From Trichostrongylus colubriformis (Eukaryota > Nematoda > Chromadorea > Rhabditida > Trichostrongylidae), in the NCBI GenBank assembly GCA_963978905.1, contig OZ022259.1, forward strand, positions 28,187,994 to 28,251,993: a stretch of 64,000 nucleotides of DNA. Reading direction: 5' to 3'. Below are positions 1 to 11,800 of this stretch, one piece after another (position 1 is the first letter of the stretch; each line of letters starts with the position of its first letter). A program made the translations under genes and the position numbers. Below the pieces are notes generated by a model, which saw only the letters and a program-made list of their open reading frames with translations, had not been told where the DNA came from and did no database searches.

Positions 1-900
1 AAGGTTTGAAGCTCCCGTTGTAGATAATGACATAATAGTTCGTTCAGTAGAGGCGAAACAAGATACTTTCTTTTTTTTCTTTTTAGCATGCCACTGTAGA
101 TGAAGCTGACTTATAATACACTTAATCCTGAAACACCATAAGAACGGGGAAGTTCATATTAGTTTTTGTTTGAATTCTCATTGAAAAGTCAAAATCGAGG
201 AGAACCAGAGTGTAGCGGCATTTTCATTGCTGTAAAGTTTATATTATTCATTATTTATCATTATAAGTTTCGAAGAATGAAATCACGCGGATTTGTAAAG
301 AAGTCACAACATCATAGCTTGTGGCTATATTTGACTTCGTAAATCTCTACCAATTATCTGGAACACTACTGCGCGCATCACTCTACGGGTCGTTAGTACC
401 AAGGTCGATTGGAATTGTTCTTTTCTGTCAACTTCACTCACTACCGTTAACACTGAAACAGAACATCACTGCTTATCGTCTTCAGTACGTGTTTCTATGG
501 AAATTTCATCGCTGTAGCATTATTCACCCGTAGAAGAGGTCCATCAACCATTTTCGATCCTCTGCACAAAAACTGTTTCCAACAGTCCGACAGTCGCTCG
601 CTTTCTCTTATATATGATAAAATTCTCCCAGTCTCAACACTACCTCACATCGTGCAGCGTATTTCTGGTTTTGACTCTTCCTGTTCGGCACGGACTCATT
701 CTTTGTGAGCATCACGTGCCTCTTACTTCGATTCATCTTTCTTCCCACGCCCACACTTTTTGAACCACATTACAAAATTTATTCAAGCATTGTCTTGTCC
801 CGAAGCCTCATGTTAACTTGAATGTGTATAAGACAATGTGAGACTTCCAAAGTTTATTCCGAAAGACTCAAAACAGCTTTCACAAAACCGGATGCAAAAA
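1..900. other. AT-rich DNA, nothing recognised
   Basis: No frame with a recognisable domain and no repeat partner seen in the window. Confidence 0.4.
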
Positions 901-930
901 ATGCTTGCAAAAGAGATTTGACCCTTATAG

Positions 931-963
931 GCAAGCTTTCGGCGCCTAGCGCCTTTATCAAGT
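931..963 (-). ncRNA. Degenerate hammerhead-like motif relic
   Basis: The minus strand reads ACTTGATAAAGGC, a short loop, GCGCCGAAAGC, then TTGC. It has the same order of pieces as the motif at 14422-14453, but the CUGANGA core is altered (G8 position is A). No Penelope coding sequence is near it. Probably the end of an eroded element. Confidence 0.3.
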
Positions 964-1094
964 CCGAAAATGTACAAATTAGATGTTATCTATAGACTCT
1001 GTTTGAGAGTCTACAGTTGTTGTTTGAGTTGCTGTTGAGTCTACAACAGTCATAGTGTTTGAGAGTCTACAACAAATTTTATTGTTTAAACCCA

Positions 1095-1660
1095 GCCCAC
1101 CATCGCAAAAGCCCTGCCATCCGTTGAAGTTCATATTCCATAGCGCTAGCTACTACTGGCTACCCCCACTTTTCTCCCTGTCTCGACACCACTCTCGAAA
1201 AAATTTGCTATGTTTGCAATGTGACCGACCGGGTGAGCACACCCGGTTGGTTACACGTCTCGCCCACTATGGGCTGATTTTCGCTCACTTCTAGTTTGTT
1301 CAAGATACCTCGAACATTGATCCTTTGTGTCGATTTTTTCAAACAAACAAATTTTCCCCAATTCCCTTGACTGCGTTGGAACCGAGTTACGAATTTTCGC
1401 TGTTTGGACCACCCACTCAGGGTGCGCTTCGCCCACTGCGTTCGCTCGTCTTACACGCCTTCAGCGACTCATCGCTGAGCTTAATCCACTTTTTTCCCAC
1501 GTTTGGGTCATTTTGAAATCCAATTAACAATCTTGGGTCTGAGTCATATGTGCTCCTTCCTCTCATGCCCTCCCCAACTCAAACTTGACCCCCATCTCCA
1601 CGAGTTGTTTTTGACCGACGAACAGACGTACAAACAGTCGAAGCGTTTTATGTCGGATGG
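1095..1660. repeat. Dispersed repeat family R4, copy 1
   Basis: Matches 10600-11217: agctactactg(g/a)ctac, cacttttctccc, cgcccacta, accgag(t/c)tacgaatttt, and a tail of aacagacgtacaaacagtcgaagcgttttat. The frames inside it look like shadows and no protein is recognised. Confidence 0.6.
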
Positions 1661-2700
1661 GGTTATTCATTACATTAGTAGACCAACTACCTAATTAGTC
1701 CCTTGAAATCGGCAGTAAATCAATCGTCTCGCAAATTGAATTCAGACAGGACTCACAGTACAGATCCATCGGGACACGATTCACAAATACGGGTAAAAAC
1801 CGGAAACAAGCAAGTACGACGAAGCCCATGGAACTGTTTCTCGAATGCAATACAACCAACGTAGCCTATGTTGAACGCGTTTCCCACGAGGCACATCGGC
1901 TGCTCATCAACAATATGGATTTCCAAGAAATGGGGGTACCTACGGAGTTGTTATAGGTAGGGATGAATGAACGATGAAATCTGCGTTTTTGTGGAAATAT
2001 GAAATTACGGAAAGGTGTTGTATATGTATAGATAGAGAGAAGGGTAGAAATTAACGAACAGACACATGTCGATTGGAAGAAGTACAAAATACAGAATTAG
2101 CGTTTCAATGGGACTGCGGAATTTCACAGTCTAGCGATCAGAACCCAGTATTGTTGCTGGCTCAGCATAAGAGAACGAATCACTTGCTTTGTTATCACAA
2201 ATCGAGATCGCATCTTGATCATTCATGTAGAACGCACTACCAAAAAACGCGCACCACTATTTGGAACACTAGGCAATTCAGAGAACGATACATCGGCCAG
2301 TGATATCAGAGCATGAACAAAATTTGTTCAAAAAAAGCAATACGTGCTTGGTGACATTTGCCTTCCGATGCTCCCTAAGATCTGTCGACATTCGCCTTTT
2401 AACGCTCCTTATCGAATCTTATCAACCGTTATCAATTTGTATCACCCACCATTAAATTCCTCATTCCCTTCAGATCACCTATAAGTGTCTGCGCCCGAAG
2501 AACAACCCGGATTGCGAAGCGCATTTGGCGATATTTCCCTTTTGGGCCCTTAGCAGCTGCTATGACTTGCGGTTCACCACCGCTAGGGATCCCCTTACCA
2601 CCCCCATATCACTGTAGAATTAGGATCCTTGCTCTGCTACGGAGCGAGATATCAATTCCGTGACAAACAGGTACAGGCAGACAAACAAACAAACCTATTA
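1660..2700. other. Non-coding; 3' part resembles a retroposon tail
   Basis: 1660-2460 shows nothing recognisable. 2470-2700 ends caggcagacaaacaaacaaac then attattata, a simple-sequence tail like those closing R4 copies. Confidence 0.35.
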
Positions 2701-2705
2701 TTATA

Positions 2706-3458
2706 AAGAGGGTGCCAAAAAAGTATTTTTTCCTCCACCTTCAACCCCTTCTCAGTGGAACTTCAGCAAATTTTGACAAGGTATTTCCATTCCCAAATCC
2801 AAGAGCACACCTCTTACTATTACCAAACTCATTAGCAGCTTTGTGCACGATCAGGATCGGGAGATTCTTCTGCGTGAACATGATGTGTGCAATCCGCCAC
2901 CTCAACTGGGCAGAATCCGAGGTTTCGCTACTCTCGTTCACAACCTTGCTGAGGTCCGTTCACTCCAGGTACCTGAGGGGATTCTAATTGGGTGGTGTTC
3001 TTGCACATTCTGTTTTCTCCGGATTCATAACGCCCTTCGTTTCCAAGAATCAGAACGTGCCATTACCACTGAAACCCCTACGGAGGTGGTTTGGCATGAA
3101 ATATGACACTCCGGATCATAGCAGCGTTGTTCGAGCAGCAAGGGTTCTGTGACTTCCATGAACCGAAGGGCCAATCCTTAGGAAGCTTTCCACCAAAGAC
3201 CTACCACGGAACCTGGCTCCACTGTTATAGGCGGACCTCAATGCCGTAAGTGCTCTATAGCCCGACTTTGCTGACTGAAGACTCCATATTTTTGTAACGG
3301 TGAATGTAGTGAGCCACAGCTTGCTCCTGTTTCTAAAGGAACATTTACGGAATTTCTTGCCCCCAATACTTTTATCTCTTTCATTACCCTCTGTTTTGTA
3401 TATAATACATACTTAGTGGAAGTGAGCCGCGGACAAAAATACTTTTTTGGCACCCCTG
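2706..3458. mobile_element. TIR element with mariner-like ends (753 bp)
   Basis: Ends AGAGGGTGCCAAAAAAGTAT and the complement CAGGGGTGCCAAAAAAGTAT, each flanked by TA. Short frames inside are not recognisable as transposase; likely a non-autonomous derivative. Its left end abuts a tail of cagacaaacaaacaaac and attattata. Confidence 0.65.
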
Positions 3459-3459
3459 T

Positions 3460-4630
3460 ATAGTAGGAAAGTTTCCCTGACAGAGCGACCATTCCAAATA
3501 AAACGAGTTGCTGAACAGGCGAGTTCTCTGGAATGTTTGCCGATTTGAGACACCCATCATTACCCCAGTGAAGAAGATTTCCTCCTACCTAACCTCTGTT
3601 TACTGATGACTCTTTGACTCGTTTTCACTGATGGAATCCTCAAGTCGGAGTTAGTTTATCGTGTATTTGTCATGTTTTCTGATTTCACTCCATACGTCAA
3701 AGTGTTGAGCGCTCTTCGAGACTCGATACAGAAGCTCTACGAAGTAAGACCTGGTTGAGAGATTCCTGAAAGTTGTATAGGTGTTCAAACCTTGGACAAA
3801 TTGCTGCCGGCTACCGCTGAATCAAAGCCAGGCGTACAAAAATCCTGTAAAAAAAGGTCTCATTTCTCGCTTCATCAAAAGGGGTTATACGTATAAAGTG
3901 GAAGATGAACTGAGGGAGCTGGAGTCAAAAGTGAGAATGCAGTGTAATCCGGGATTCGGTGGTGTTTAGATATGTACACCCCATAGCCCAGCGGTGGAGC
4001 GCTCGACTTCATTGGCCAAGTGGGGTGGAGGGGTGGGAAAGCGCTACAGCCTGTTATCACCCCCATTAGTTCTCATAACAGGCATGCTTTCGCCCCCGCT
4101 GCAATGCCGGAGAGGTGTGGCAGCGGTCAAGCTACTTGATCTTTTTATCATTTCTTTTCGTTAGCTCTCCATTAAGGCCCTAAATAGACATCCATCTTTG
4201 CGTTCACCATAGATCAAAACAATTCTCCTGAGACCTTTACCAAAATTTTTGGTCATAGCCAGTATTAGGGATTTTGGAACTTTCGCCTCTCCCTCGGCAC
4301 CTTTACAAAGAGTATCAAAGACACAGTTTCACTTCTCTTAGCAGGAGGAGAGGTCAACGCGTTGACTTCCGCCGATGCTTGTCTGCAAGCCATGAGTAGT
4401 GCGGGTATGTGCCATTCGAACAAAAATTCGCGTCGTCCGTCGTGCGGCGTGATGGCCGTGAGTTCATGCTTTGCGGTGCCGGCGGCAGGGTGAGGCTGCG
4501 TGTCTCGCGTCTCTCCCGGGCCACTCTGCCTCGCTGTCTGTGACTGTAGCCATACCTTGCCGAGGCAAAGTATGAACGCGGCCTAAGGGACGTCATAATT
4601 GTTGATCCGTGCAACGCGATTAGAGTTCTA
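3460..4630. other. Non-coding, nothing recognised beyond a weak SINE-like piece
   Basis: The open frame at 3781-3969 has no recognisable domain. Confidence 0.35.
3975..4130 (+). repeat. Possible tRNA-derived SINE piece
   Basis: Starts catagcccagcggtggagcgctcgacttc, close to a Pol III A box (TAGCNNAGNGG). A convincing B box was not found, so only weakly supported. A similar A-box-like phrase, on the minus strand, is at 44285-44255. Confidence 0.25.
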
Positions 4631-5160
4631 CGACTTATTTTTGGCGCAGTTGCTTCAGAACTCGATCGATGCGGCGACTCTCGCTTGCATCCACCGAAAT
4701 GCGCGCCACACGTTCGCGCAGATTTTCAATCTCAATACCACACTTCCGGGTTGCGCGGGTATGTAGCCTTATGTCGAATTTCCGCTTTGCGGCGTCGCAC
4801 TGCGGCGTCATCAGCACGACTTGTCGCGGTCGGTTGAAATTCCTTTCAGGACGCAAGGGGCTAGTACCATGGAGATCCACAAATAGCTGTTCATCTCATC
4901 ATTATCTGAAAACAATAACTTTGGTGCTCTGAAAAGACAAAATAGTAACATTGAAAGTAAAGGAAACAATAACGATTTCATGACAGAATCCTAGTCAAGA
5001 ACTAATCAATTCGGGCGTAAAAAATTCAAAGGGAGTATACGCAATGTACGCGATCACACATGAAGAGATCAGTCATGCCACGCGCCGCGGGTGGCCGCGC
5101 GAAAATTCGTCATAGGGCGACACACCCTGATTGCGCTAGTGCCAGAGCGGTTCACTATGC
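4630..5160. repeat. GC-rich dispersed repeat family R8, copy 1
   Basis: Contains cagttgcttcagaactcgatcgatgcggcga, tttgcggcgtcgcactgcgg, and after 5080 cgcgcgaaaattcgtcatagggcgacacaccctgattg. Related blocks recur near 49640-50020, 52960-53130, 60790-60860 and 62030-62080. More GC-rich than its surroundings. Overlapping short frames are not recognised. Confidence 0.5.
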
Positions 5161-5857
5161 AAAACCGCTCCTCGCTCATCCCCTGAGTTTTTGATGCGAA
5201 GCTCTCCACTGCCCAATAGCATGATTTGTCTTCTCCAACAGCGTAGTGAATAAGTCTGACAGAACGAGTTTGAAAGAAGTGTAGAGGGAGCTGCTGGATT
5301 CGAGAGGGCAAGTGACTTGAGCCGTAAATGTTACCAGTCCACTGACTATAGCAGCCAAGTGTATGTGCTTTTGAAAATATGTTTTTTTTTTAAATGATTG
5401 ACTCGATGATGTCGATTACTTGATTCGCTTTCACCCAAACTGTGGTTTCGTGAATGTTATGATGGAGCCACTGAGATAAAATAATGATGTACTTATGAAA
5501 TATGTTTCAAAAGTTAGTACCCACATATTGTATGTGTTGGATCTCAATAATGAAACTAATACGAATCCTTTATGTTAAGATCAATTAAGGTAGTAAGTTA
5601 GAATAATAGTTGTTGACGAAGAATATGAATATAAGACACATCAACTCGATCCTCATACTGTTTTCATAATGTCCTTTTTATATTATGTTATCTATGCATT
5701 TCCTAATTTCATCATGAGCCGGCATAGTGACTCAAAGATTCTTAACTTAACTTTAAAAGATTCCGTTTTCTTCGTATGCTCTGTTTTTTCTCATTGTTCC
5801 TTTCTCCACTATTTTTTAAAATTTCCTTTGAATTCATTTCAATTGTACTATTTCTTA

Positions 5858-5869
5858 TTTTCAGATATC
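5858..5869 (+). promoter_or_regulatory. Probable trans-splice acceptor of the coiled-coil gene
   Basis: A TTTTCAG acceptor ends at 5864, five bases before the ATG at 5870, after a long T-rich tract (5760-5860). This spacing is usual for spliced-leader addition in nematodes. It could instead be a cis acceptor after an upstream non-coding exon. Confidence 0.45.
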
Positions 5870-8800
5870 ATGTCTTCTGACATACTTATTCGGCTGTCCA
5901 CATTGGAAACACAGCTGGTGCACACCAACGAGAAAGTAAGTTTTTTGAGTTTTTTTGAGCTTTCTGTCTGCGGCTGCCCCTCTCTCTCCCATAACTTTGT
6001 ATATCCGAATATTTGATCCAACGACATCACATCCCTCGAAATGCGCCTTGAAATTGCCGAACGTTCTTGCTCGTCTCTCGTTAACGACGGACTTATGGCA
6101 CATTCCATTGAACCACGCGGCTGCTTCGGCTTGCTAGCTTTTCCAATCATTCGCAAGGCAATCCACTATTTTGCTGATTATTTCAATATTATCTAGACGC
6201 GGCAATCGGTTTCTCTCGATAATAATAATTAGTCTAATTGCTGCCATATTTATTGAGTCGACAACTTTAATCGTTTTCTGTACATTCCTCTATTAGATTA
6301 AAGGCAGCTTTCGGGAAAATACGGACGAAAAGTGAAAGAAGTTAGTTAAAGGATAAAGGATAAAGTTTTTTGGCGTTAATCAATCCCTTCTGTGGGATGC
6401 GCCGCACATTCTAGTTCCATCCAGAATCGTGATGGCTGGTGAATGTGATGTGGCCTATACAATGACTTGCGGTGGCCAGCCGATGTACAAGTCAGTGCTT
6501 TTATCCTCCCAGACCAGTCTGGTACCAATTTACCGACCCCGGAGGGATGGAAGGCTTGGTTGGCCTGGGCGGGCGTTGATGCGGGATTTGATCCCCGCAC
6601 CATGAGAGCAGGGTGCGCGCCACCTGTCAGTACACCACCTCCGCCCTTGAAAAGTGAAAGAAGTAGTGAACATGAAAGCCGAGATGCCCAGTAACAGGAC
6701 AGTGAAGAACAAACGGATGGAAATGGCCAAATACTCGAGAAATAGGACCCCTTCCCACCGTTGGTTCTAGGCGCGGACGACCTTTCCGTCAAGACGCGGG
6801 TAGTCCGCGTAGGTTTTCCACTGGCATTACCAACACGTAAACATGAAAGGATGTTCGGAAATGCGAGAGCATCTATTTTCATGTGATGAGCTCCAAGCTA
6901 AAAGTGAGAAAGCGCGCTGGGATACTTTCAATCCTGTCGATTTCCATGACCAACCGCACCGTGACCAACCCCTAATCACGTCGCCTGGAGGCGGGCTGTC
7001 CTTGTCCAAGGCGGCTTGTCCTGACGAGGCCGCCTCCGCCGCAGCTCAAAGGGGCGCCTTCCGCGGGGGATTTTGCCATGCATAGGCCTTTCAGATTCGT
7101 AGTTTTTCACTAAATACTTCCTTATTGAATTCCCTGTCACCCACATTATCCCAAACACTGTCTTTAATTGAGCTAAATACTGGATAAATAGAAATATATA
7201 GAACTTCTTAATTATTACAAGGTTGTTATCAGTGTTCTCATCACACCATCCTCTAATTTTCTATACTCTCACAGTAGTGATATGAACATAAGAATTGGCA
7301 GTGATATATTGGGTTGAGGAATAAGTTCCCGCGGTTTTTTCTAACCCCGTTTTTCACAATGTTTCCTTTATCTTTTGACAAAGCTTAGAGTGTTTTCGAT
7401 GGAGCTTTTTTTGCTCTACAAAATACTACTATCTGTTTTCCGATTCCTTCGACTACCTAATATTTATGAGGTTTAGAAATGAAGTGAGCTGAAGGCAAGA
7501 CATTGGCAATTGCGCACCTCATTTTTCTCGTCTGCCATCGAGACCAAAAAATGTATGTGTACACGTTTCGGAAGAGCTTTTTCAGCTCTACAGAACGGTA
7601 CTACTTATTATTCAAATCGCTCAACTTTTTGCTGTTTTTGAGACTCAGGAATGCAGTATTCGCAAAAAAGCGCACTTTCGTTATCTCCTCTTCCTCGCCT
7701 ACCATCGAGATTGGAGAGAGTGTGCATATACGAATTCGATAGAGCTTTTTTTTGCTCTACAAGATAATACCACTCTTCTTTCATATCCTCTCATATTTTA
7801 GCATGTAGGAATAAGTTGCCACCTGTTTTTCAATCCAGTATTGCATAATGAAAATGAATTTTTTTGGCAGAGTGTTTTGCACCACTCGATAGATCTCTTT
7901 CCGCTCTACAAGATAGTGTTCACGGTTTCTGCTCGAATAAATTATGACATTTTTTAGACCATTTAAAAGTCGACGAATTCGAGCATTTTCGGCACCATGT
8001 AAAAAATGCTCGATTTCGTCGACTTTTAAATGATCTAAGAAAATGGAAAAATTCAAACAAAAACCGTAAGCGCTCTCTTGTAGAGCGAAAAGAGCTCTAT
8101 CGAGTGGTGCAAAACACTCTGCCAAAAAAATTTATTTTCCTTATGCAATATTGGGTTGAAAAACAGGTGGCAACTTATTCCCACATGCTAAAATATGAGA
8201 GGATACGAAAGAAGGGTGGTATTATCTTGTAAAGCAAAAAGAGCTCTATCGGATTCGTATATGCACACTCTCTCCAATCTCGATGGTAGGCGAGAAAGGG
8301 GAGATAACGAAAGTGCACACTTTCGCGAGTATTGCATTTGTGATTCTTGAAAAGAGCAAAAAGTTGAGCAATTCAACTAAGAGCTAGTGCCATTGTGTAG
8401 AGCTGAGAAGCTCTCTCTAAAACACATGTGCGTAAATTTTGGTCTCAGTGGCAGACGAGAAAGATGAGGTGCGCAAGTGCAAATTTTTTGCCTTCAGCTT
8501 ACTTCATTTCCAAACCTCATAAATATTAGGTAGTCGAAGGAATCGAAAAACAGATAATAGTATTTTGTAGAGCAAAAAAAGCTTTATTGAAAACATGTAT
8601 GAACTTTGTCAAAAGACGAAGGGAACATTGTAAAGAACGGGGTTGAAAAAAAACCGCGGGGACTTATTCCTCAACCCAATAATTTCGGGTTCGTGATGGA
8701 ATTGAATATTAAATGTATACTTACAGTAGCGCTCAAAGGCCTCCGACCGAGCATTTTTTGGGGTAATTTTTCTATCGAATAAAATTTCTAAAAATTTCGC

Positions 8801-11800
8801 TGTATATACAATACCGCTTACGTTTTCTGATTGACGGACACTGTGCGACGGATTGATCACGCAGACCATCGCACAGTCATAACTTTGATTATATTTGATG
8901 GAATGGAGGAAGGTGCACAGCGTTAGATTTGCGATGAGTTCAACCATGTATAAATCGCCAAATTTCGATGGGCAGTTCACCAGCTTCTCCTTGAATGCTT
9001 GTAAAAATTCTTTCTTTTGCCTTTTTAATAGGACTCCGACTCTTTCAGACCTACATTCTCATGTTTAATTGCTGCACGCTTATATTTCGCACAAACACCA
9101 TTTTGCCGTGCATTCTCTGAAATTGCCGAACTCTTCCCAGCAAGGGCATTTCACGATTTTTGAAACTCATTTCGTCAAAATCAGCAGGAAGGTGGAGAAA
9201 TTCCTCTTAGAGCAGAAACTGCGTGTTGCAGAAATCATATTGCCTTTCTGTTGGTCCACAGCGTATTTTGGATGCGAGACAACCTCCGTTTTCCCTCCTG
9301 AAATACCTAGCATGTTTCAGTAATGAAAGCCTGGAGCCTTCAAGAAGCAAATTTTACACCTTCATAAAATAATAGCTGTGTTCAAGCATTACTCAAAATT
9401 GTGGATTCGGGAAGGACATTATCAGGCTGAGGAGAAAGCTCCCGGCGTTTTTTATGCTCTGCGTTTCGCATCGTTATCATCTTCCGACGAAGCTTATACA
9501 TATGTTCGATAGACTCTTTTGCTCTACGAAATTGCTATTTTCGATTCTTTTGGATGCTTGATATTTATGAGGATTAGAGATGAAATGATTTGAAGACAAA
9601 AATTTGTGCTCTCGGCAAAGTGTGAACTTGGAGAGAAACATACGTTATGATATTGGTTTCACATGAAAGTATGAAGATGAACTGAAAATATGCAAACAGT
9701 GATGAAATTTGAATTGCCGTGTTCAGGAGGAAAATTGATGTCTGATAAGGTAAAAACCATTTCGCAGCGCCGGTCTTACTCTTACATTGTTGCTTTCCTA
9801 TTCTTTAGGAGTCGCACGGTTAGTTTACCGTACTAGTAAGAGGATCCGCTCGTTTAAAGTTCAAAGTTTTGCGCATGACACCAGTTCTTGTTCCGTGGAG
9901 GAAGGAGCACTAGATTTTTGCTAGCTAAAAAATGAATGCTGCCGTCACCTCTTGTATTCAGGTAATTTTCAGATCCAAGCGAATAGCAAACTTCACATTA
10001 TACCGATTTCCACATAAACAGAAGATCAAGCAGGACGCTTTTTCACCTATTTTTGTCATTTTACAATATTAAAGAAATACCGACAGCTTGTGGAGAAGAG
10101 GCAATTTGCTCTCTCCCAACTCGAGTTGCTCAGTGTCGCCTTAGTTTGACAATCAGAAAAGAGGATGAAATGACCAGTATCCCGAAAAATAAGACTCGCA
10201 TAGCTGCCTTAAATCTTCGCGTGGACCGCTCATAATCTTTGCGTGAACTAACTTCACGGTTCCCTGCATCTTCATTATCAGTCGGGAGGACTCGGGTCTG
10301 TGACAGGCAATGATAGGGATATTGTACGCCTTATCTGTGGCCAATTGGCCGGCGCACACTACTATGTGCGGAACACCATGGGCGCCAGTAGGTCGATCGA
10401 ACATGCTTTTGTTCCTTGGGGACAGAGTATTTCAGTGCACGCTCCGCCCATCTGGGTGGAGCCTAGCGTGGTTCATGTGTGCACCGCACCTTACATACTT
10501 CCTCTCCCATGCCCTACCCTTTCGGAAATTTACTCCATATCCACGGATTGTTTTTCATGTAATGTCCAGGTTCCATCCACTACTGTAAGACCTTAGCCAA
10601 CCGTTAAGACATCTCTTCCTTTCATGGCTCCAGCTACTACTGACTACTTTCACTTTTCTCCCGGTCTCCAGATCATTCTAGAGATAAATCACATTTTCTG
10701 CAGTGACTGTCATCTGACCGATAACACTCTCCGCCCACTCTAGGCTGTTTCGCCTATTTTGAGCGTATTGAAGATGGCATTAACATTGGTCAACCTCATA
10801 AATTCTTCCTAGACTCTATGCCGCGTTGGAACCGAGCTACGAATTTTTTTTGCACTGACCGCCCATCCGGGGTCGGTTCCGCCTACTGTGCCCAGGCCTC
10901 TCATAACTTTCAGAACTTATCGCTGACCTTAACCCACCTTTCCCCTATACCTTTGCCCTACACTTTCCCCCCGGAATCGATAACTGGATCATACTGGAAC
11001 CCAATTCAAAATTTTTGGTCTGATAACGGAACCTTCCAGTGATCGCCCCGCCTACCGTGGGCGGAGCTTGTCTTCCATGTGTGGTATTTACTTCTAGTCC
11101 CATACCCTACTCATCCCAAACTTGTTCCCACCTCCACAGGTTGTTTTTCATGTTGTGCCTAATTTCATGACAGACAGAGGGACGGAGGACTAAGGGACAG
11201 ACAGACGAAGCATTTTATATTGGGTTGAGGAATAAGTCCACGCCGTTTTCAACCCCGTTTTTCACATCGTTCCCTTCATCTTTCGACAAAGCTCATACAT
11301 GCTTTCGATAGAGCTTTTTCTGCTCTATAAGGCGCTACTATAGATTTTTCGATTCCCTCGACTATGTAGTAGTTATGAGGTTTGGAAATGATGTAAGCTG
11401 TAGGCAAAAAATACTTGCGCACCTCATCTTTCTCGCCTGTCATCGAGACCAAAAGATGCCTGTGTAAATGTTTTCGATAGAGCTTTTTCAGCCCTGCAGA
11501 ATAGTGCTACTGTTTATTCAAATTGCCCAACTCTTTGCTGTTTTTAAGACTCACAAATGCAGTACTCGCAAAAGTGTGCACTTTCGTTCTCGCGTCTTCC
11601 TCGCCTACCAGAGATCGGAGAGAATGTGCATATATGCATTCCATAGAGCTTTTCTTGCTCTACAAGACGACACCGCTTTTCTTTAGTATCCTCTCATATT
11701 TTAGCATGTAGGAATAAGTTTCCACCTGTTTTTCAACTCAAAATTGCGTAATGAAAATGAATTTTTTTCGGCAGAATATTTCATATCATTCGATAGAGTT

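Noticed and set aside
6376..6882. 168-codon minus-strand frame as a protein gene
   Set aside because: It spans the SINE and repeat R2; no domain, and the SINE boundaries explain it.
7781..8125. 114-codon minus-strand frame as a gene
   Set aside because: It crosses the centre of the palindromic element, so it is an artefact of the inverted repeat.
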